From Petunia secreta (lineage: Eukaryota > Streptophyta > Magnoliopsida > Solanales > Solanaceae), in assembly GCA_029990175.1 (NCBI GenBank), contig JARKIP010000564.1, positions 62,001-126,000 of the forward strand: a stretch of 64,000 nt of DNA, written 5' to 3'. A model generated the notes under the pieces. It made no database searches and had not been told where the DNA came from. It saw only the letters and a list, made by a program, of their open reading frames with translations. A program made the position numbers and the translations under genes. Positions 21,191-33,065 of the stretch are shown here, one piece after another (positions within the stretch are counted from its first letter, which is position 1; each line of letters starts with the position of its first letter).

Positions 21191-22880
21191 ACTAGTTATA
21201 AAATTAGCATCAACAATATCCTTCCAATATTGAGGGAGATTGTTATAAAACTAGAAAAAAACTTTGTCCCTATTTGTTAAAACCAATCATTCTTTTGGTA
21301 CTCCTCCAGTGATCACCACTTGGATTATGATCTTAATTCTTGATAATACGCAAAACTACAAAGGCATTATACGACCTAGTACAATTCATTGCATGCATTT
21401 ATCAAACTACCAAATTGCACTAGCATAGACTAATTGACTCAAAATATTTTCCGCGATTTTCTTAAGTTTTCAACTTATTAGAAACACCAAACGAGTATTA
21501 ATTACCATAATATATCCAAATGATTAAAGATATTGGGAGATTTAGCTTTTTTTTATATAGTGATACTGTCATAAAGCAAAACCTCCACCACACTCTTAAC
21601 ATTAAAACCTAGGAGTCGCAAATTTCTCCATGTTTTTTTCTTAACATTGAGGAGTTATATATTTCTTAGTTTCAATTCATGCCTTCCTTATTAGATCCTT
21701 TAATTAGCATGTCATATGTATAAAGGCGTACTATCACTCTGTAATCAATGGCGGACTTGGCAAAAATATTTATCTACTCCATTATGTTTAAAACCATTTG
21801 ATAATACGTCATTACCAAAATTTTCATGTCACTGTTTAGGAGCTAGTTTTAAACGATATAATGACCTGACAATTATATATATATTCCTGATTTTTTGGAA
21901 GTACAAACTGTTGAAGCTAATATTTCACGCCTGTCTTATGATTTTTATCCAGATTCAAGATTATTACTTTCTTCAAGTAAGATAACTATTGCTTGAGAAA
22001 CATAAAATCAAGAATCTTTGTTCTTCCTTTTACTCTCTTTAATTAACTCCTCTTACAATATTCAAATTCCTTTCTTTTATCCAGAGAAGAATTATCTTTT
22101 CTTATTATGCGTTAGTACATTATCAAAGACATGGCAGATAGGGGCGGAGTTAGGTAGGCCCAAGAGTAGTTAAGCGAACAATCTTCGTCAGAAAATTATA
22201 TTGTGTATATAGGTTAGACATCAGTTTAAATGGATAAAACTTATATCTTGAACAACCTTGTAAGCGTTGAGTTAGGCATCTTAGTGGTGAAGCGTGCACA
22301 TGTTGACACCCAGGGCTGGGTTTGAATCCTTCTTCCGTCAGAACGTACTTTTTTTCCCAAAAAGAAAGCCATACCGAGAATGGTCCTTTCTCCTTAATAA
22401 CAGTGTTCAATTTTTGAGTTAGTCTTTGTCGTTGCTATTTTCTTCTTTTCCTTAACCTTTTAACTTTACCTTTTTTTTTTGTTAATTCTTATATTACTCT
22501 TACTGCTAGTGCTACTTCTTTTCGTTCTATATTTAACTTTTTTTTTATTAATATTAATATACCACTCTTACTATTAATACTTCTTATTTTATTTTTTTCT
22601 TTTAAGTAATTTTTTTAATTATAATATTAAAATAAGTGCAATTTTTAGTTGAATGAAATACATTAATTGCAAATTTATTCTTTCCTTTGGAAATTATCTC
22701 GCAAGAATAATTATCAAGAAAAATCCTCAATATTTTACATTCTGAAAGTGAATTCCTCTTTAAGTTTTCATAATTTTAGTAGCACTGGCATATATATTAT
22801 TTGTTGATAAATTATTTATCAACTTCTAAGATAGCATAATAAAATGAACTATCTGTTAATAAATTCATAGTACTATTAAC
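21191..22880. other. AT-rich DNA without recognisable genes
   Basis: No coding similarity was found. The one notable spot is at about 22,262-22,335: TTAGTGGTGAAGCGTG followed some 40 bases later by GGTTTGAATCC, which resemble RNA polymerase III A and B boxes of a tRNA-derived SINE. The similarity is weak and no tail or target duplication was identified. Confidence 0.4.
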
Positions 22881-22884
22881 AATA

Positions 22885-23224
22885 CATGTACTAAACTCAG
22901 GATCTTGAACACAATAATCTTACATAGATAAGTAGACATACCTGAAGCGGAAGCCATTAGAGGAAGCGTTGATAAACAGGTTTTCTACCTACTTTTTCTT
23001 GCCTTACGTTACCACAGCCGTCAGAGATAGAAGTTACTAAATATGCAGTAATATTGAAGTGGTAACCGTAATGGGTAGAGGGAGGACCTAATTATATGAG
23101 TTTTACTTTTAATCTGGTACGTCCATCAAGTAACCAGTGAACGGAAGAGATTTATTTATTATTAAATATTAAATATCATGGGCTTAACCTTATTGGGCCA
23201 CACAAATTAATAGAAAATCTAACA
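22885..23224 (-). repeat. LTR of the copia element
   Basis: About 340 bp are shared at high identity with 61,486-61,825, including TACTAAACTCAGGATCTTGA and the right end TAGAAAA(T/C)CTAACA. The start TGTTAG (minus strand, base 23,224) is clear. The other end is uncertain because the shared similarity stops at CAATACATG, which is not a standard CA terminus. Confidence 0.7.
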
Positions 23225-23593
23225 TTCTCACTCTTTGACCAATAACCACACAACAATAATATTCAATGACATAAACATCAGTTGCACATTAAACAAATTT
23301 TTTCTTAATGTCCATCATACGTACCACAATATGACAAAATACTGAATGCGAGTCATGGCGGTTACACATAAATATTCTATACATTTCCTTCCATGTACTA
23401 CAACACTAGCACCTTACCATACCTGGTTTATAAGGTATAAAATACTTATCATTATGGTCCACAATAATGCCTCATTGAGACTATCCTATTATATCTCAAA
23501 ACAATAATGTGTACACCATTATGAGAAACAGGAAATTTGTTAATGTATGTCAGAAACACAAAAATGAGCTCATGTCAAAACTATATAAGTACA

Positions 23594-24122
23594 TCAATCA
23601 TAAATACAACCGAGACCCATTCTAACAACATGTTCTTTAAATGCCTTTGGCTGTAAATCTTTCGTTAGTGGATCTGCAATTATGAGATCAGTTCTAATAT
23701 TCTCAATTGACACTACTTGTTTCTGAACCTCCTCCTTGAGGACAAGGTACTTTAAATCTATAAGTTTTGCACCTTTAGAGTACCTGTCATTCTTGGCGAA
23801 AAATACTGTTGAGGTATTGTCACAATAAATTTTCAGCGGCTTGCTAATGGTGTCAACAAAACCAAGTCCTGAAATAAAGTTCCTCAGCCATTTTGCATGA
23901 TTATGCCACAAATTCTGCTGCTATGGTGGATTCAGAAGTTGATTCTTGTTTGGCAGTTTTCCACGATATTGCTCCTTCCACTAATAGGAACACATATCCA
24001 AAAGTGGACTTTGTAGTGTCAGCACATCCACCATAGCCTGAATCCGAGTATCCAGTCACTTCTAAATGATTTGATCTCTTATATGTGAGCATGTAATCCT
24101 TTGTTTCTTTCAGATACCTCAA
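23594..24122 (-). pseudogene. RNase H of the copia element
   Basis: Two overlapping frames read MRYLKETKDYMLTY, GYSDSGYGGCADTTKSTFGY (catalytic Asp), SWKTAKQESTSESTIAAEF (Glu), then, after a frameshift near 23,905, AKWLRNFISGLG, IYCDNTSTVFFAKND, HLKY-like LIDLKYLVLKEEV and IIADPLTKDL. This is the standard end of a copia polyprotein. It removes the RNA strand during reverse transcription. Confidence 0.93.
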
Positions 24123-24167
24123 AACCTTCTTTTCAGCTCTTCCACAGTCAATTCTAGGATTAATTTG

Positions 24168-25192
24168 TTATCTACCCAGCATCCCAACCGCAAAGCTAAT
24201 ATCCAGTCTTGTGTAGGTTGGAGCATACATCAAACTGCCAACAATCTGGCATAAGGAATTGACTCCATTTTTTTTTCGTTCTACATCATTTTTAGGACAT
24301 TGCTCGAGACTAAATTTGTCCCCTTTCTGAATTGGAATAATTCTTTCAGAACAATTGCTCATATTAAATCTCTCTAAAATTTTGTCGATATAGCCTTTTT
24401 GAGATAGCCCCAAAAGTCCTTGATCTATCACGGAATATTTCTATCCCTATCACATAGGATGACTCACCCATATCTTTCATTTCAAAATTCTTAGAGAGAA
24501 AATCTTTAGTCTCACGCAATATACCTAAATCATTAGCAGCAAGTAGGATGTCGTCAACATATAGGAATAAGAATATAAACTTTCTCCCACTGATCTTATG
24601 GTATATACATCGATCAACGATATTCTCAATAAGTCCAAAAGATCTTATGGTATCATTAAACTTAAAATACCATTGTCGTGAGGCTTGTTTGAGTCCATAT
24701 ATTGACTTCTTTCGCTTACACACCATTTGACCTATTCCTTCAATTTTGAAATCCTCGGGTTGGTCCATATACACTGCTTCTTCAAGGTGTCCATTAAGAA
24801 AGACGGTTTTCACATCCATTTGGTATAACTCTAAATCATAATGAGACACCAAAGCCATAATAATTCTTAACGAGTCTTTTGTTGTGACCGGTGAAAATGT
24901 CTCATTATAATCAATACCATATTGTTGAGTATAACCCTTGGCAACAAGTCTTGCTTTATATCATTCGATATTGCCCTTTGAATCGCGTTTAGTCTTAAAG
25001 ACCCATCTACACCCGATTCTTTTAGAACCTTCTGGAAATTCGACGAGATCCCAAGCTATATTGTATTCCATGATTTTTACTTCTTCTTTCATGGCATCGA
25101 TCCATTTTTCAGACTCATTACTTTCAATGGTTTGTGAAAACAAAACAGGGCCTTTATCAAGCCCAATGTCAAAATCTGACTCTTGTAAATAA
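24168..25192 (-). pseudogene. Reverse transcriptase of the copia element
   Basis: Pieces in order: WIDAMKEEVKIME, WVFKTKRDSKGNIE (stop near 24,961), then YKARLVAKGYTQQ-type sequence in the gap, LELYQMDVKTVFLNGHLEE, VYMDQPEDF, KSIYGLKQASRQWY, the catalytic FLYVDDILLAAND, and, after another frameshift near 24,430, GYIDKILERFNM and VGSLMYA. At least two lesions separate the parts. The active-site YVDD is intact. Confidence 0.93.
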
Positions 25193-25414
25193 ACAACATA
25201 ATCATCCGAAATAGCCGATCTTCTTCTCTTTGAGATTTTCTTAATGCCATTCCTTGTGGTTCATTATTGTCAGGTACTGGTTCGTCAGCTTTTTTATGAA
25301 GTGCTTCATCCAAATGTTGTTCATTTTTGTTTAATTGTTCTTCGACTACTGGAACAACATTTATCAAAGGTGTGGAAGTTGGCATATTTATGGGCAATGA
25401 AACATTCTCTAACC

Positions 25415-26245
25415 TCATTTATCCACACTTTGATAGTCAGCACTTCTACTAACTTCACCATTCTCAATGAATCTTGCATTATCAGTTTTAACAATCCTCG
25501 AACTATGGTTAGGACAGTAAAACCTATACCCTTTAGATTTCTCCGAGTAACCAATAAAGTAACCACTTATCGTATGAGAATCTAATTTCTTTTTATGTGG
25601 ATTATAAATTCTAGCTTCCGCTGGGCAACCCCAAACATGCAGGTGCCTTAAACTAGGTTTCCTTTCAGTCCATAGTTCAAAAGGGGTCTTTGGAACTGCC
25701 TTACTAGGAACCCTGTTTAACAAATATGCAACTGTTTTAAGAACATACATCCACAAAGATTTGGGTAATGAGGAATTACTCATCATACTCCTAACCATTT
25801 CAACTAGTGTCCGATTATGCCTTTCTGCAATACCATTTTCTTTGAAGTGTGCCTGGCATAGTATACTGTGCACATATGCCATGTTCTTCAAGGAACTTTG
25901 CAAATGGACTTGGACATTGTCCTGATTCATCATATTTTCCATAATATTCACCACCCCTATCAGACCTAATGATTTTCACCTTTTTGTCTAATTGTCTTTC
26001 AACCTCATTAACATACACTTTGAGAGCGTCCGTAGTTTGAGATTTTTCCTTTAGCAAATAGATAAATCCGTAACGTGAAAAATCATCAATGAAGTTGATA
26101 AAGTATTTTTTTCCACCAAAAGATGGAACATCAAAATGTCCACAAATGTCGATGTGTATAAATTCAAGAAGCTGGGTGCTTCTTGTGGCACCTTTCTTAC
26201 TATGTTTAGTTTGCTTTCCCTTAATGCATTCCAAACATATGTCAA
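25415..26245 (-). pseudogene. Integrase of the copia element
   Basis: The core carries IDICGHFDVPSFGGKKYFI, FIDDFSRYGFIYLL, IIRSDRGGEYYG and, after a frameshift near 25,850-25,950, KENGIAERHNRTLVEMVRSM, giving the D,D,E triad. It continues with LPKSLWMYVLKTVAYLLN and the C-terminal KLDSHTISGYFIGYSEKSKG. It would insert copia cDNA. The frameshift lies between the second Asp and the Glu. Confidence 0.93.
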
Positions 26246-26604
26246 GATCAGTAAAATCTAGATTTGGAAAATCTCATTCTAAACTAATCTTTCTAACCTT
26301 TCTTTGGATACATGATCCTCAAACATCTATGTTACTAGTAAGCAGATTTTTCATCAAGTGAACTACGTTTAATTCCAACACTATGTTGCGTAGTAAAGAA
26401 GGACTTAGAGAACTTATTATCAAGTTTCAATTTATATAAACCATCAACAAGAATACCAGAACCATAAAGAACATTATTCTTATATAAATTGAAACATCCA
26501 TGTCAAAACTTAAAATTAAATCCAGAAAAATCAAGTCTTGAAAGAGAAATCAAATTCCTAGAAACTGAAGGTACATAAAGGGTTTGTAAAAGATCAAGGT
26601 GATG

Positions 26605-27120
26605 TCAATTCTCCAAGATCAGACGGTAAGTCCCTATGCTTTCAATAGGAACCTTCATACGGTTTCCCATGAACAAGAAATCTTTATTTGGATTTGTGGT
26701 TCGAATCGTAAAGAATTCCTGCAACATAGTGGATACGTGAGTAGTTGCACCAGAATCAAGCCACCAAGTATTATTAGGTACTTCTACTAAATTTGATTCG
26801 AAACATACAAAAGTACAAAAAGTACCTTTCTTTTCGAACCAAGCTTTACGCTTCAGGAAGTCCTTTTGATAGTGTCCTTCCTTTCCACAGAAACGACACA
26901 CATCTGCCTTATGTTCTTTCTTTGCATCCTGTGAAACATTAGCATGTGCTTTCTTCTTCTTCTTCTTCTTCTTCTTCTTCTTCTTCTTCTTCTTCTTCTT
27001 CTTCTTCTTCTTCTTGGCCTTTACCTTAAGTCCTTTCCCAGCTCCATGTCCCATGAGGTTAATAGAATGACTTTCTTGTTTCTTTAGTCTTGATTCATCC
27101 TGATTAAGCATACTGGACAA
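26605..27120 (-). pseudogene. gag C-terminus with poly-lysine tract, zinc knuckle and protease start
   Basis: A frame of 171 codons begins after a stop at about 27,130. It contains a run of about 22 lysines encoded by a (CTT)n microsatellite (plus-strand 26,951-27,014). It then has CRFCGKEGHYQKDF, a CCHC zinc knuckle whose last Cys is Phe, and the protease motif WWLDSGATTHVS. In typical copia elements this region is basic but not a pure lysine repeat, so the tract is probably a post-insertion microsatellite expansion. Confidence 0.88.
26951..27014. repeat. (CTT)n microsatellite inside copia gag
   Basis: A run of about 21 uninterrupted CTT triplets. It reads as AAG lysine codons in the minus-strand gag frame and keeps that frame open. 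Confidence 0.97.
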
Positions 27121-27132
27121 TTCACTAACATT

Positions 27133-27684
27133 CTACTTATCCTTAATAATATTATAGTTAATTTGGAACGGTCCATACTCAGGAGGCAATGAGTTTAGAA
27201 TGAACTGAAACAAGGAGTCATCCACTTTCATCCCCAAGGACTCAAGCCTTGCTACAATGTTAGTCATCTCGATGATATGGTTTTGCATATTACGCGACCC
27301 ATCAAACTTCATGGCCGTGAGTTCTGCTATTAATGTACCAGCGAGAGACTTATTTACAGAACGAAAACGTTCTTCCATAAACTTGCTCAAACGTTCTGTT
27401 TGTGGAATAACACTCTTAATGTTGTTTGCAATAGTCATTAGCATGAACATAAGGCTCAATCTGTTAGAGCGGTCCCATGCTTTATAGAAGGTCTTCTCTT
27501 CCCTACTGCTCGAATCAGTAATAGCAGCAGGCTTACTTTCCAGCAAAGCCAAGTCAAGATCCATTACACCTAAGTGGAATTGGACTTGCTCATGCCATTC
27601 AGAGAAGTTCAACCCATTGAACACACTAATAGATAAAACTTGTGAATGAAGAGAAACAACTGCAAAATAAATATACATGCTCAC
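27133..27684 (-). pseudogene. gag: gag N-terminal domain of the copia element
   Basis: Encodes VFNGLNFSEWHEQVQFHLG, LALLESKPAAI, AWDRSNRLSLMFM and HIIEMTNIVARLESLG, the gag-polypeptide (UBN2-like) pattern of plant copia elements. The capsid domain looks complete up to FQINYNIIKDK, where a stop separates it from the poly-lysine/zinc-knuckle part. The upstream residues (MSMYIYF) may derive from an intron; the acceptor-like TTTTGCAG lies just before VVSLHSQ. Confidence 0.88.
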
Positions 27685-27689
27685 AAATT

Positions 27690-28870
27690 AAAATCAACGG
27701 ATTCATAAAAAACAATAAAATACACCATAATTCTCCTTTGGATAGATATTATGATATATTATCATAATTTAAATGTCATTTTAAACCTTAGTAGACAATT
27801 AGATTTTCTTAATCATACATACATGACATCTTTGGATATAAAAATATATTTGACTAAAAATATTAATTTGCCTCATTATGCCAACTATTCATAGAATAGT
27901 TGATTCATCTTTTGGTAAATTTTTAATTTCTAGCAATAGTGAAACGTCAATTTATCCATTTAATTTTCAATAGTAGGCATTTCATAATTATCAGGATAAA
28001 TGATAGATTATATATATGCACGTCTTTCAAAAATATACTAGCTTGGCCACTATGGTAACTAACAAACTAGATGAACGTAAATGCATATATAAATGAACAT
28101 AAGATAATTTTATGCATACGTAAATTTAAAACATTCCATAGATTGGCTACTTTGGTGATTAACAAACTATACATAAACTTTAATACATGCATAAAATTAA
28201 TGTATGTTGTTGACACCTAATGTTGTCCCTCCTGTCTCAATAGCCGTTATTCAGGCAAATTGCATTGATAACCACATAATTATCCTACATTCACTCCTAT
28301 CCTGAGCCGTTGTCTCATGCACGCACACCAATTAAGCTACTTTAGAAGCATTTGCGCGAACGGTCACATTTTTACAAAACCTGCATGTCTTGCCAATATT
28401 TTTACAATTGTTTATGTTTTAAAGAGGACCCCTAAAATATTTTTGAAACCCAATATAATAGATCTTTCTCTAATTAGTTAGCCTTGCTAATTATTTTTCT
28501 TGATTTTATAACTTTTTCATAAATATTTTATACAGTTTATACGCATTTATATGTAATTTATACATTATTATAAACTATTTATACATTATATATACATAAA
28601 TACACACACACACACACACACACGCGCGTCTGCCCACACATCACCACATTTTTAACACCTCACGCCTACGTGGATTGATCTCAGCCGTCCACGTGTATCA
28701 TCCGACGGCTGAAAAGTAAATTTCCTTTTTAATTAATCTACAAACCCCTAAACTTCATTTCCCACTCCCATTTCTCCTCTCCCTCACCCGATAATCACTC
28801 TCCCTCTCTCTCTCCTCGGCGAAACGCCACACCACCACTATCGCAGTGTTTTTCGGTTAATTTGGCCGGC
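27690..28870. other. Non-coding DNA upstream of the copia gag
   Basis: No gene was recognised. Two diverged copies of GGC(C/T)ACT(A/T)TGGT followed by ACTAACAAACTA-like sequence sit about 100 bases apart (28,046 and 28,145), and a similar phrase occurs at 41,160. A (CA)n tract lies at 28,605-28,625. From about 28,750 the base composition changes to a CT-rich leader (CTCCCTCTCTCTC). Confidence 0.5.
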
Positions 28871-28884
28871 AAAATTTGAAGAAA

Positions 28885-29076
28885 ATGAAATATTCGAGAT
28901 CCTCGTCTCTTCCGCTACAAAACCCATACCCTTTTACAACATTTGGACGAGATCGATTCTTAACCCTCGTCGACAGAGTTGCCACGTTGGAAAATGCCCC
29001 CGACGTGCTCCAGGGTGGTCTAAGTAACATTATCACTTTGAAAAGGGAAAGAAATCCCTCATGCGACTTCAATTGA
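28885..29076 (+). CDS. Short ORF after a CT-rich leader; possible first exon of a broken host gene
   Basis: A 63-codon frame starts at the ATG in GAAGAAAATGAAATATTC and includes SRSSSLPLQNPYPF, RDRFLTLVDRVATLENA and NIITLKRERNPS. The upstream CT-rich leader and an AG-GTAACC donor-like site at 29,110 look like the start of a plant gene. I do not recognise the protein. The long-LTR element inserted about 200 bases downstream (29,307), and no continuation is seen beyond it, so this may be a fragment or chance. Confidence 0.25.
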   Translation: MKYSRSSSLPLQNPYPFTTFGRDRFLTLVDRVATLENAPDVLQGGLSNIITLKRERNPSCDFN

Positions 29077-29964
29077 GACGGGTCAATTTGACCCGACTCC
29101 GTTCGGAAGCAGGTAACCCTAAAATCCTTTTATTTTTCTTTCTAACTGTTTTATGAAATTGGGTGGTGTCAAAATTTGAACCTACCTGATCTCTTAGCAT
29201 GCTAACATAATCAGATGATTAATTGGTAAAGTGCATTGGATTTGTCAGTTTTAGTTTACTGCTTGGCAACTACACTTGTTCACATGACTAGATTTGTTTA
29301 TCTTCTTGACAGGACCCGGAATCCGGTTAGGCCGCGCGGGCACCCGACATCCTCCCCTAAACCCGTCGGGCGAACCCTTACCAATTAAATTAGGAAAATA
29401 AATATAATAGTTCATAAATAAGGACAAGACTTAAAAAAACACACAAGACATATAAACACTTCTAAGCTGTACGAAAGACAATTACAGCTAACTACCCAAC
29501 ATACTAAGTTTAGGGTTATCCAGACTAGACATCTAAGAGTACAAAAGAAGACAAATACCTCATGAAGGGAGCAAAATGCAACTGAAATAATAACCAATAA
29601 ACTGGTGGCCATCCGGAATAAAAGCTTGCTCACGCTGACAGCTGAAGCCGTCTTCGCTCATTCACAACGTGGCAAACTCAATCCTGGAGCGAACCTGCCG
29701 AAACAAAATAGATAGACAAGAAACAAACAACAAACAAGGGTGAGTCAAAAGGACTCAATAAGTGGGGTAGACTAGCCACCTCAAAGAATAGGATAGCTAG
29801 CCAGGGAGAAGAAAAACAGATAAACTAAATCCATCTTATTTGAACTAATAACAGGCAAAGCCAAATAATAACTGAAAACACATATGGAATCATAAACAGC
29901 TAGGGACATAAGGTAGACAGATCATATAGATATCCTGAACATGTCGACAATCAGAAATACATCC

Positions 29965-30095
29965 TGTTGCGGCGTGCAACTCGATCCATATATTCATACT
30001 GTTGCGGCGTGCAACCTGATTCGTATATTTATACTGTTGCGGCGTGCAACCCGATCCGTATATTTATACTATTGCGACGTGCAACCCGGGATACG
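29965..30095. repeat. 35-bp tandem repeat with a perfect GTTGC/GCAAC hairpin
   Basis: Three and a half units of a 35-base repeat carry GTTGCGGCGTGCAAC, a 5-bp perfect stem with a 5-base loop. The same array occurs in the other LTR (about 36,573-36,700) with slight decay. Confidence 0.9.
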
Positions 30096-30239
30096 AGCCA
30101 GAAATATATAGGCAAACTGAGATACGGTATACATACCGCATATATAAAATACAACACGATAGTCACACAATAGTCAGCACGCGGTGCAATGAAATGGGAT
30201 GAATGCAGTATGATGTAATGGTGTCGCATGTGCCAAATA

Positions 30240-30470
30240 GATGGAGGGAAATCCTCCTGCTCCCGGGGCGGAATCCTCCTACCCTCAATATGATGCAATA
30301 GAGCGGAATCCTCCTGCTCCGAGGGCGGAATCCTCCTACCCTCAAAATGATGCAATGGAGCGGAATCCTCCTGCTCCGAGGGCGGAATCCTCCTACCCTC
30401 AATATGATACAATGGAGCGGAATCCTCCTGCTCCGAGGGCGGAATCCTCCTACCCTCAATATGATGCAAT
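30240..30470. repeat. 57-bp minisatellite, 4 units (3' LTR)
   Basis: The unit contains two copies of GGAATCCTCCT separated by GCTCCGAGGGC and ends CCCTCAATATGATGCA. Four units occur here, the first slightly diverged. Confidence 0.95.
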
Positions 30471-32699
30471 GTGTATACGAATGCAACATGATGCAATAAT
30501 AACCCATCACCAGCGCGGGACTCTCATCGACAGCTGGAAAGTATATACCAACTCACAACCAAAGTACAATACTCAGATTCTCAATGCAATACCAATAACA
30601 GGACATCATATATAATATAGAATATAAATCCAAAGCTAAGGCGTAATGAGTACGCCTATCGGCAGCTACACACATAAGGAACACGTGGTAGAAAATCCAC
30701 GAGGCTAGGTGCCTCCAAAGAAATGGATATAAACACTTACCTTGTTATAAAGTTAGTACATCCACTCAATAACCGCTTGTCCTTTGGTTTCATTGCCAAA
30801 CGATCCCACTCTATTCAGTAAGCAGAAAAATATATCAAATTAGGCGAAAGGCTTCATTCCTCACATCTTAGGGCAATCCGGTTAAGAACCTGATACCCTA
30901 TTCGCATACGCAATACGCAAGCCAGACCTATATACAGGGTTTATGGTCACATAACCAAACCCCAATTAAATTACATTTATATGTTGCCCATAACTCACTG
31001 AGTACAAATATATAATCAATTCCACTATCGGGGTCCATTTGACCCTTTAAACTATTAATTGAACTTATTAAAACGATGTCTAATATTTCAAGGTTTACTG
31101 TCAAAACATATTCAAACATGCGTAATAAACTCAAATAATGCATTAGGATCATTACCTGAATGTTTCAGGGTGAAAATTCTATTTTTTCTCCGGCTCTTTT
31201 CTCATTTTCTAGCATTTTTTTTGCGCTTGCGTTTCGCGTTCTTATTTCTGTTCAGTTTTTGATCGTTTTAATGGTTTCTGCTTGTCCTTAGCACACCGCC
31301 ATTGTCTTTTTTTTTTTTTGTCTTTTTCTCTTTTTCAGTTTTTTTAATTTCCTTTTCGCGAGGAAAATTAAAACGGTACCCTACGATATTCGAAATAATT
31401 CCAACTTTTGCATACAAGTTATACAAAATATATATAACGTACTCGCGAAGGCGGATCTCAAATTGGACTCCCGAAACTCAAGATGCGAATTTAAATAGAA
31501 AAAGTCAAATTATTTAACTTTCGGCATTTTAGCGGAAACTAGCCGAACAACATCGAAATTCACTTTTAAAAGTTTATAAAAATCACAAATAATCATACGA
31601 ACCTAACGGCGCTTTCGGATTTCGAATCGGAGCTCATTCGGGAAAACCGTGCTCGAAAATCTCTTTTTAATATTTATCGCCAATAAAAACTGAAACCTTC
31701 TTCCGATGCCTACCAAACGAGGTCTGATTTAGCTCAAATTTTACAGAAAGGTTCTAATGGACATTACGAATATTTTAAAATTATCGGCATGCCAATTGGA
31801 GTCCTAACTTCCGAAACGACTGACCGAGGTCGTTTCATTCTCCTCCACTTAAACTCTCGTTCGTCCTCGAACGAGCCTAAATCTAAAACAAGATTTATGC
31901 AGATAACAAGAGAACTTGCACAACCTTCATAAACTACTCCACGGACATTATCTCATAATTACAGAATCAGAGTTATAACACGCACATCAAACTCTTGGAT
32001 AAAACATATTTGGATAATATGATAAGATCATTGCCCAACTTATTCGGACTAAGCCGACCCTTTCTCGATCATGAGAGAGGAGTTCTATATTTTCGAAATG
32101 AAGATACACGCAACTGTTGATGGGCTAACATGATTCCACCAACGAATCACCTCGTCGATATACTTTTGATATAGAACAGGTCGATGAAACAAAGAATTAG
32201 CTCACACTTGATGCAATAGGGGAACCTTTTGAGGTACCTTATCACTACACACTATAGAAGATTTGATGCAAGCTATATTATTTTTACGAACGCACTATGA
32301 AACATCTCAGTTGATGTTAGGGTTGTTCCGCAAGCTCCTTGTGGGAATGTAGTTACTCATATCCTAATGTATGTCAAAGGTTCATCTGAACATGGTTTAT
32401 CATATAAGGTTAAGGATCATGCAACTACTACTGGATAGTATGATGTAGACCAAGAATGATCTTCAGACTGAACATCTACTTCAGGGTATTGTCTTTGAAT
32501 TAGAAGAATTATGACTTGAGAAAGTGAAAATAAAAGAGACATGTAGTTGGACCATGAGCTGAGGCAAAATACCAGCAACAAAGTTGATTACATGTGCACT
32601 TATAACGCTAAAGTAACTTCTTAAAGATTTGAGGTGTGAAAGAGATATACATACCAATGATGGATTGTCGACAAGCTGCACTAGACCTTTAACTCTAAA

Positions 32700-33065
32700 T
32701 TTCCATGAAGTAAAACAACGTCAGTATGAGGATCCAGTTCTAGTTGAATACAGACAGATAGCTAGAAGAAAACTGGAGTAGCCATATAGGGTTACTACTG
32801 ACGGTGTTTTCATATATAAAGATAGACTTTATGTTCCTGATGTTGCAGATTTACATGGACAGATTATGATAGAGGCACATTATTCCAAATACATTGTTCA
32901 TCCAGGATCGACTAAGATGTACCATGATCTTAAGCAGATTTATTGGTGGGACAGAATGAAGGGTGACATAGTAGAATTTGTGGCCCAATGTTCTAATTGC
33001 AACCAAGTTAAAGTCGTGTCATCTTTCCAGACTTTATGCTTTCAACAGATAGGTACATATATATA
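32700..33065 (+). pseudogene. Integrase zinc-finger fragment of a chromovirus-type gypsy element, opposite orientation
   Basis: The plus strand encodes VKQRQYEDPVLVEYRQI, then after one TAG (about 32,780) DGVFIYKDRLYVPDV, MIEAHYSKYIVHPGSTKMYH and DLKQIYWWDRMKGDIVEFVA, ending CSNCNQVKVVS. This is the RNase H-integrase linker and the His2-Cys2 finger (EAHYSKYIVHPG, CSNCNQ). It lies on the strand opposite to the surrounding element, so it is an inverted segment or a separate insertion. It ends abruptly after the finger. Confidence 0.85.

Larger units (their letters stand above)
22885..27684 (-). mobile_element. Ty1/copia retrotransposon, 5'-truncated and decayed
   Basis: On the minus strand the order gag, protease, integrase, RT, RNase H (27,684 to 23,594) defines Ty1/copia. 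A 3' LTR follows at about 22,885-23,224, beginning TGTTAGATTTTC on the minus strand directly after a purine-rich tract (GTCAAAGAGTGAGAA). No matching LTR is seen to the right of gag. That flank (27,690 onward) ends in TTTTGCAG before the gag frame, like a splice acceptor, so the 5' end is either intron-containing or replaced. Multiple frameshifts make the copy inactive. Confidence 0.9.
29307..31837 (-). repeat. 3' LTR of the long-LTR element
   Basis: The 2,531-bp LTR contains a 35-bp tandem repeat (about 29,965-30,090), a 57-bp minisatellite with four units (30,240-30,470) and a T-rich tract near 31,305. Frames of 115-155 codons on both strands across 30,029-30,615 are open only because 57 is a multiple of three. 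Confidence 0.93.

Noticed and set aside
30029..30615. Open frames of 115-155 codons on both strands (and equivalents at 36,774-37,205)
   Set aside because: They run through the 57-bp minisatellite, whose length is a multiple of three. They are open in several frames at once and change with unit number.
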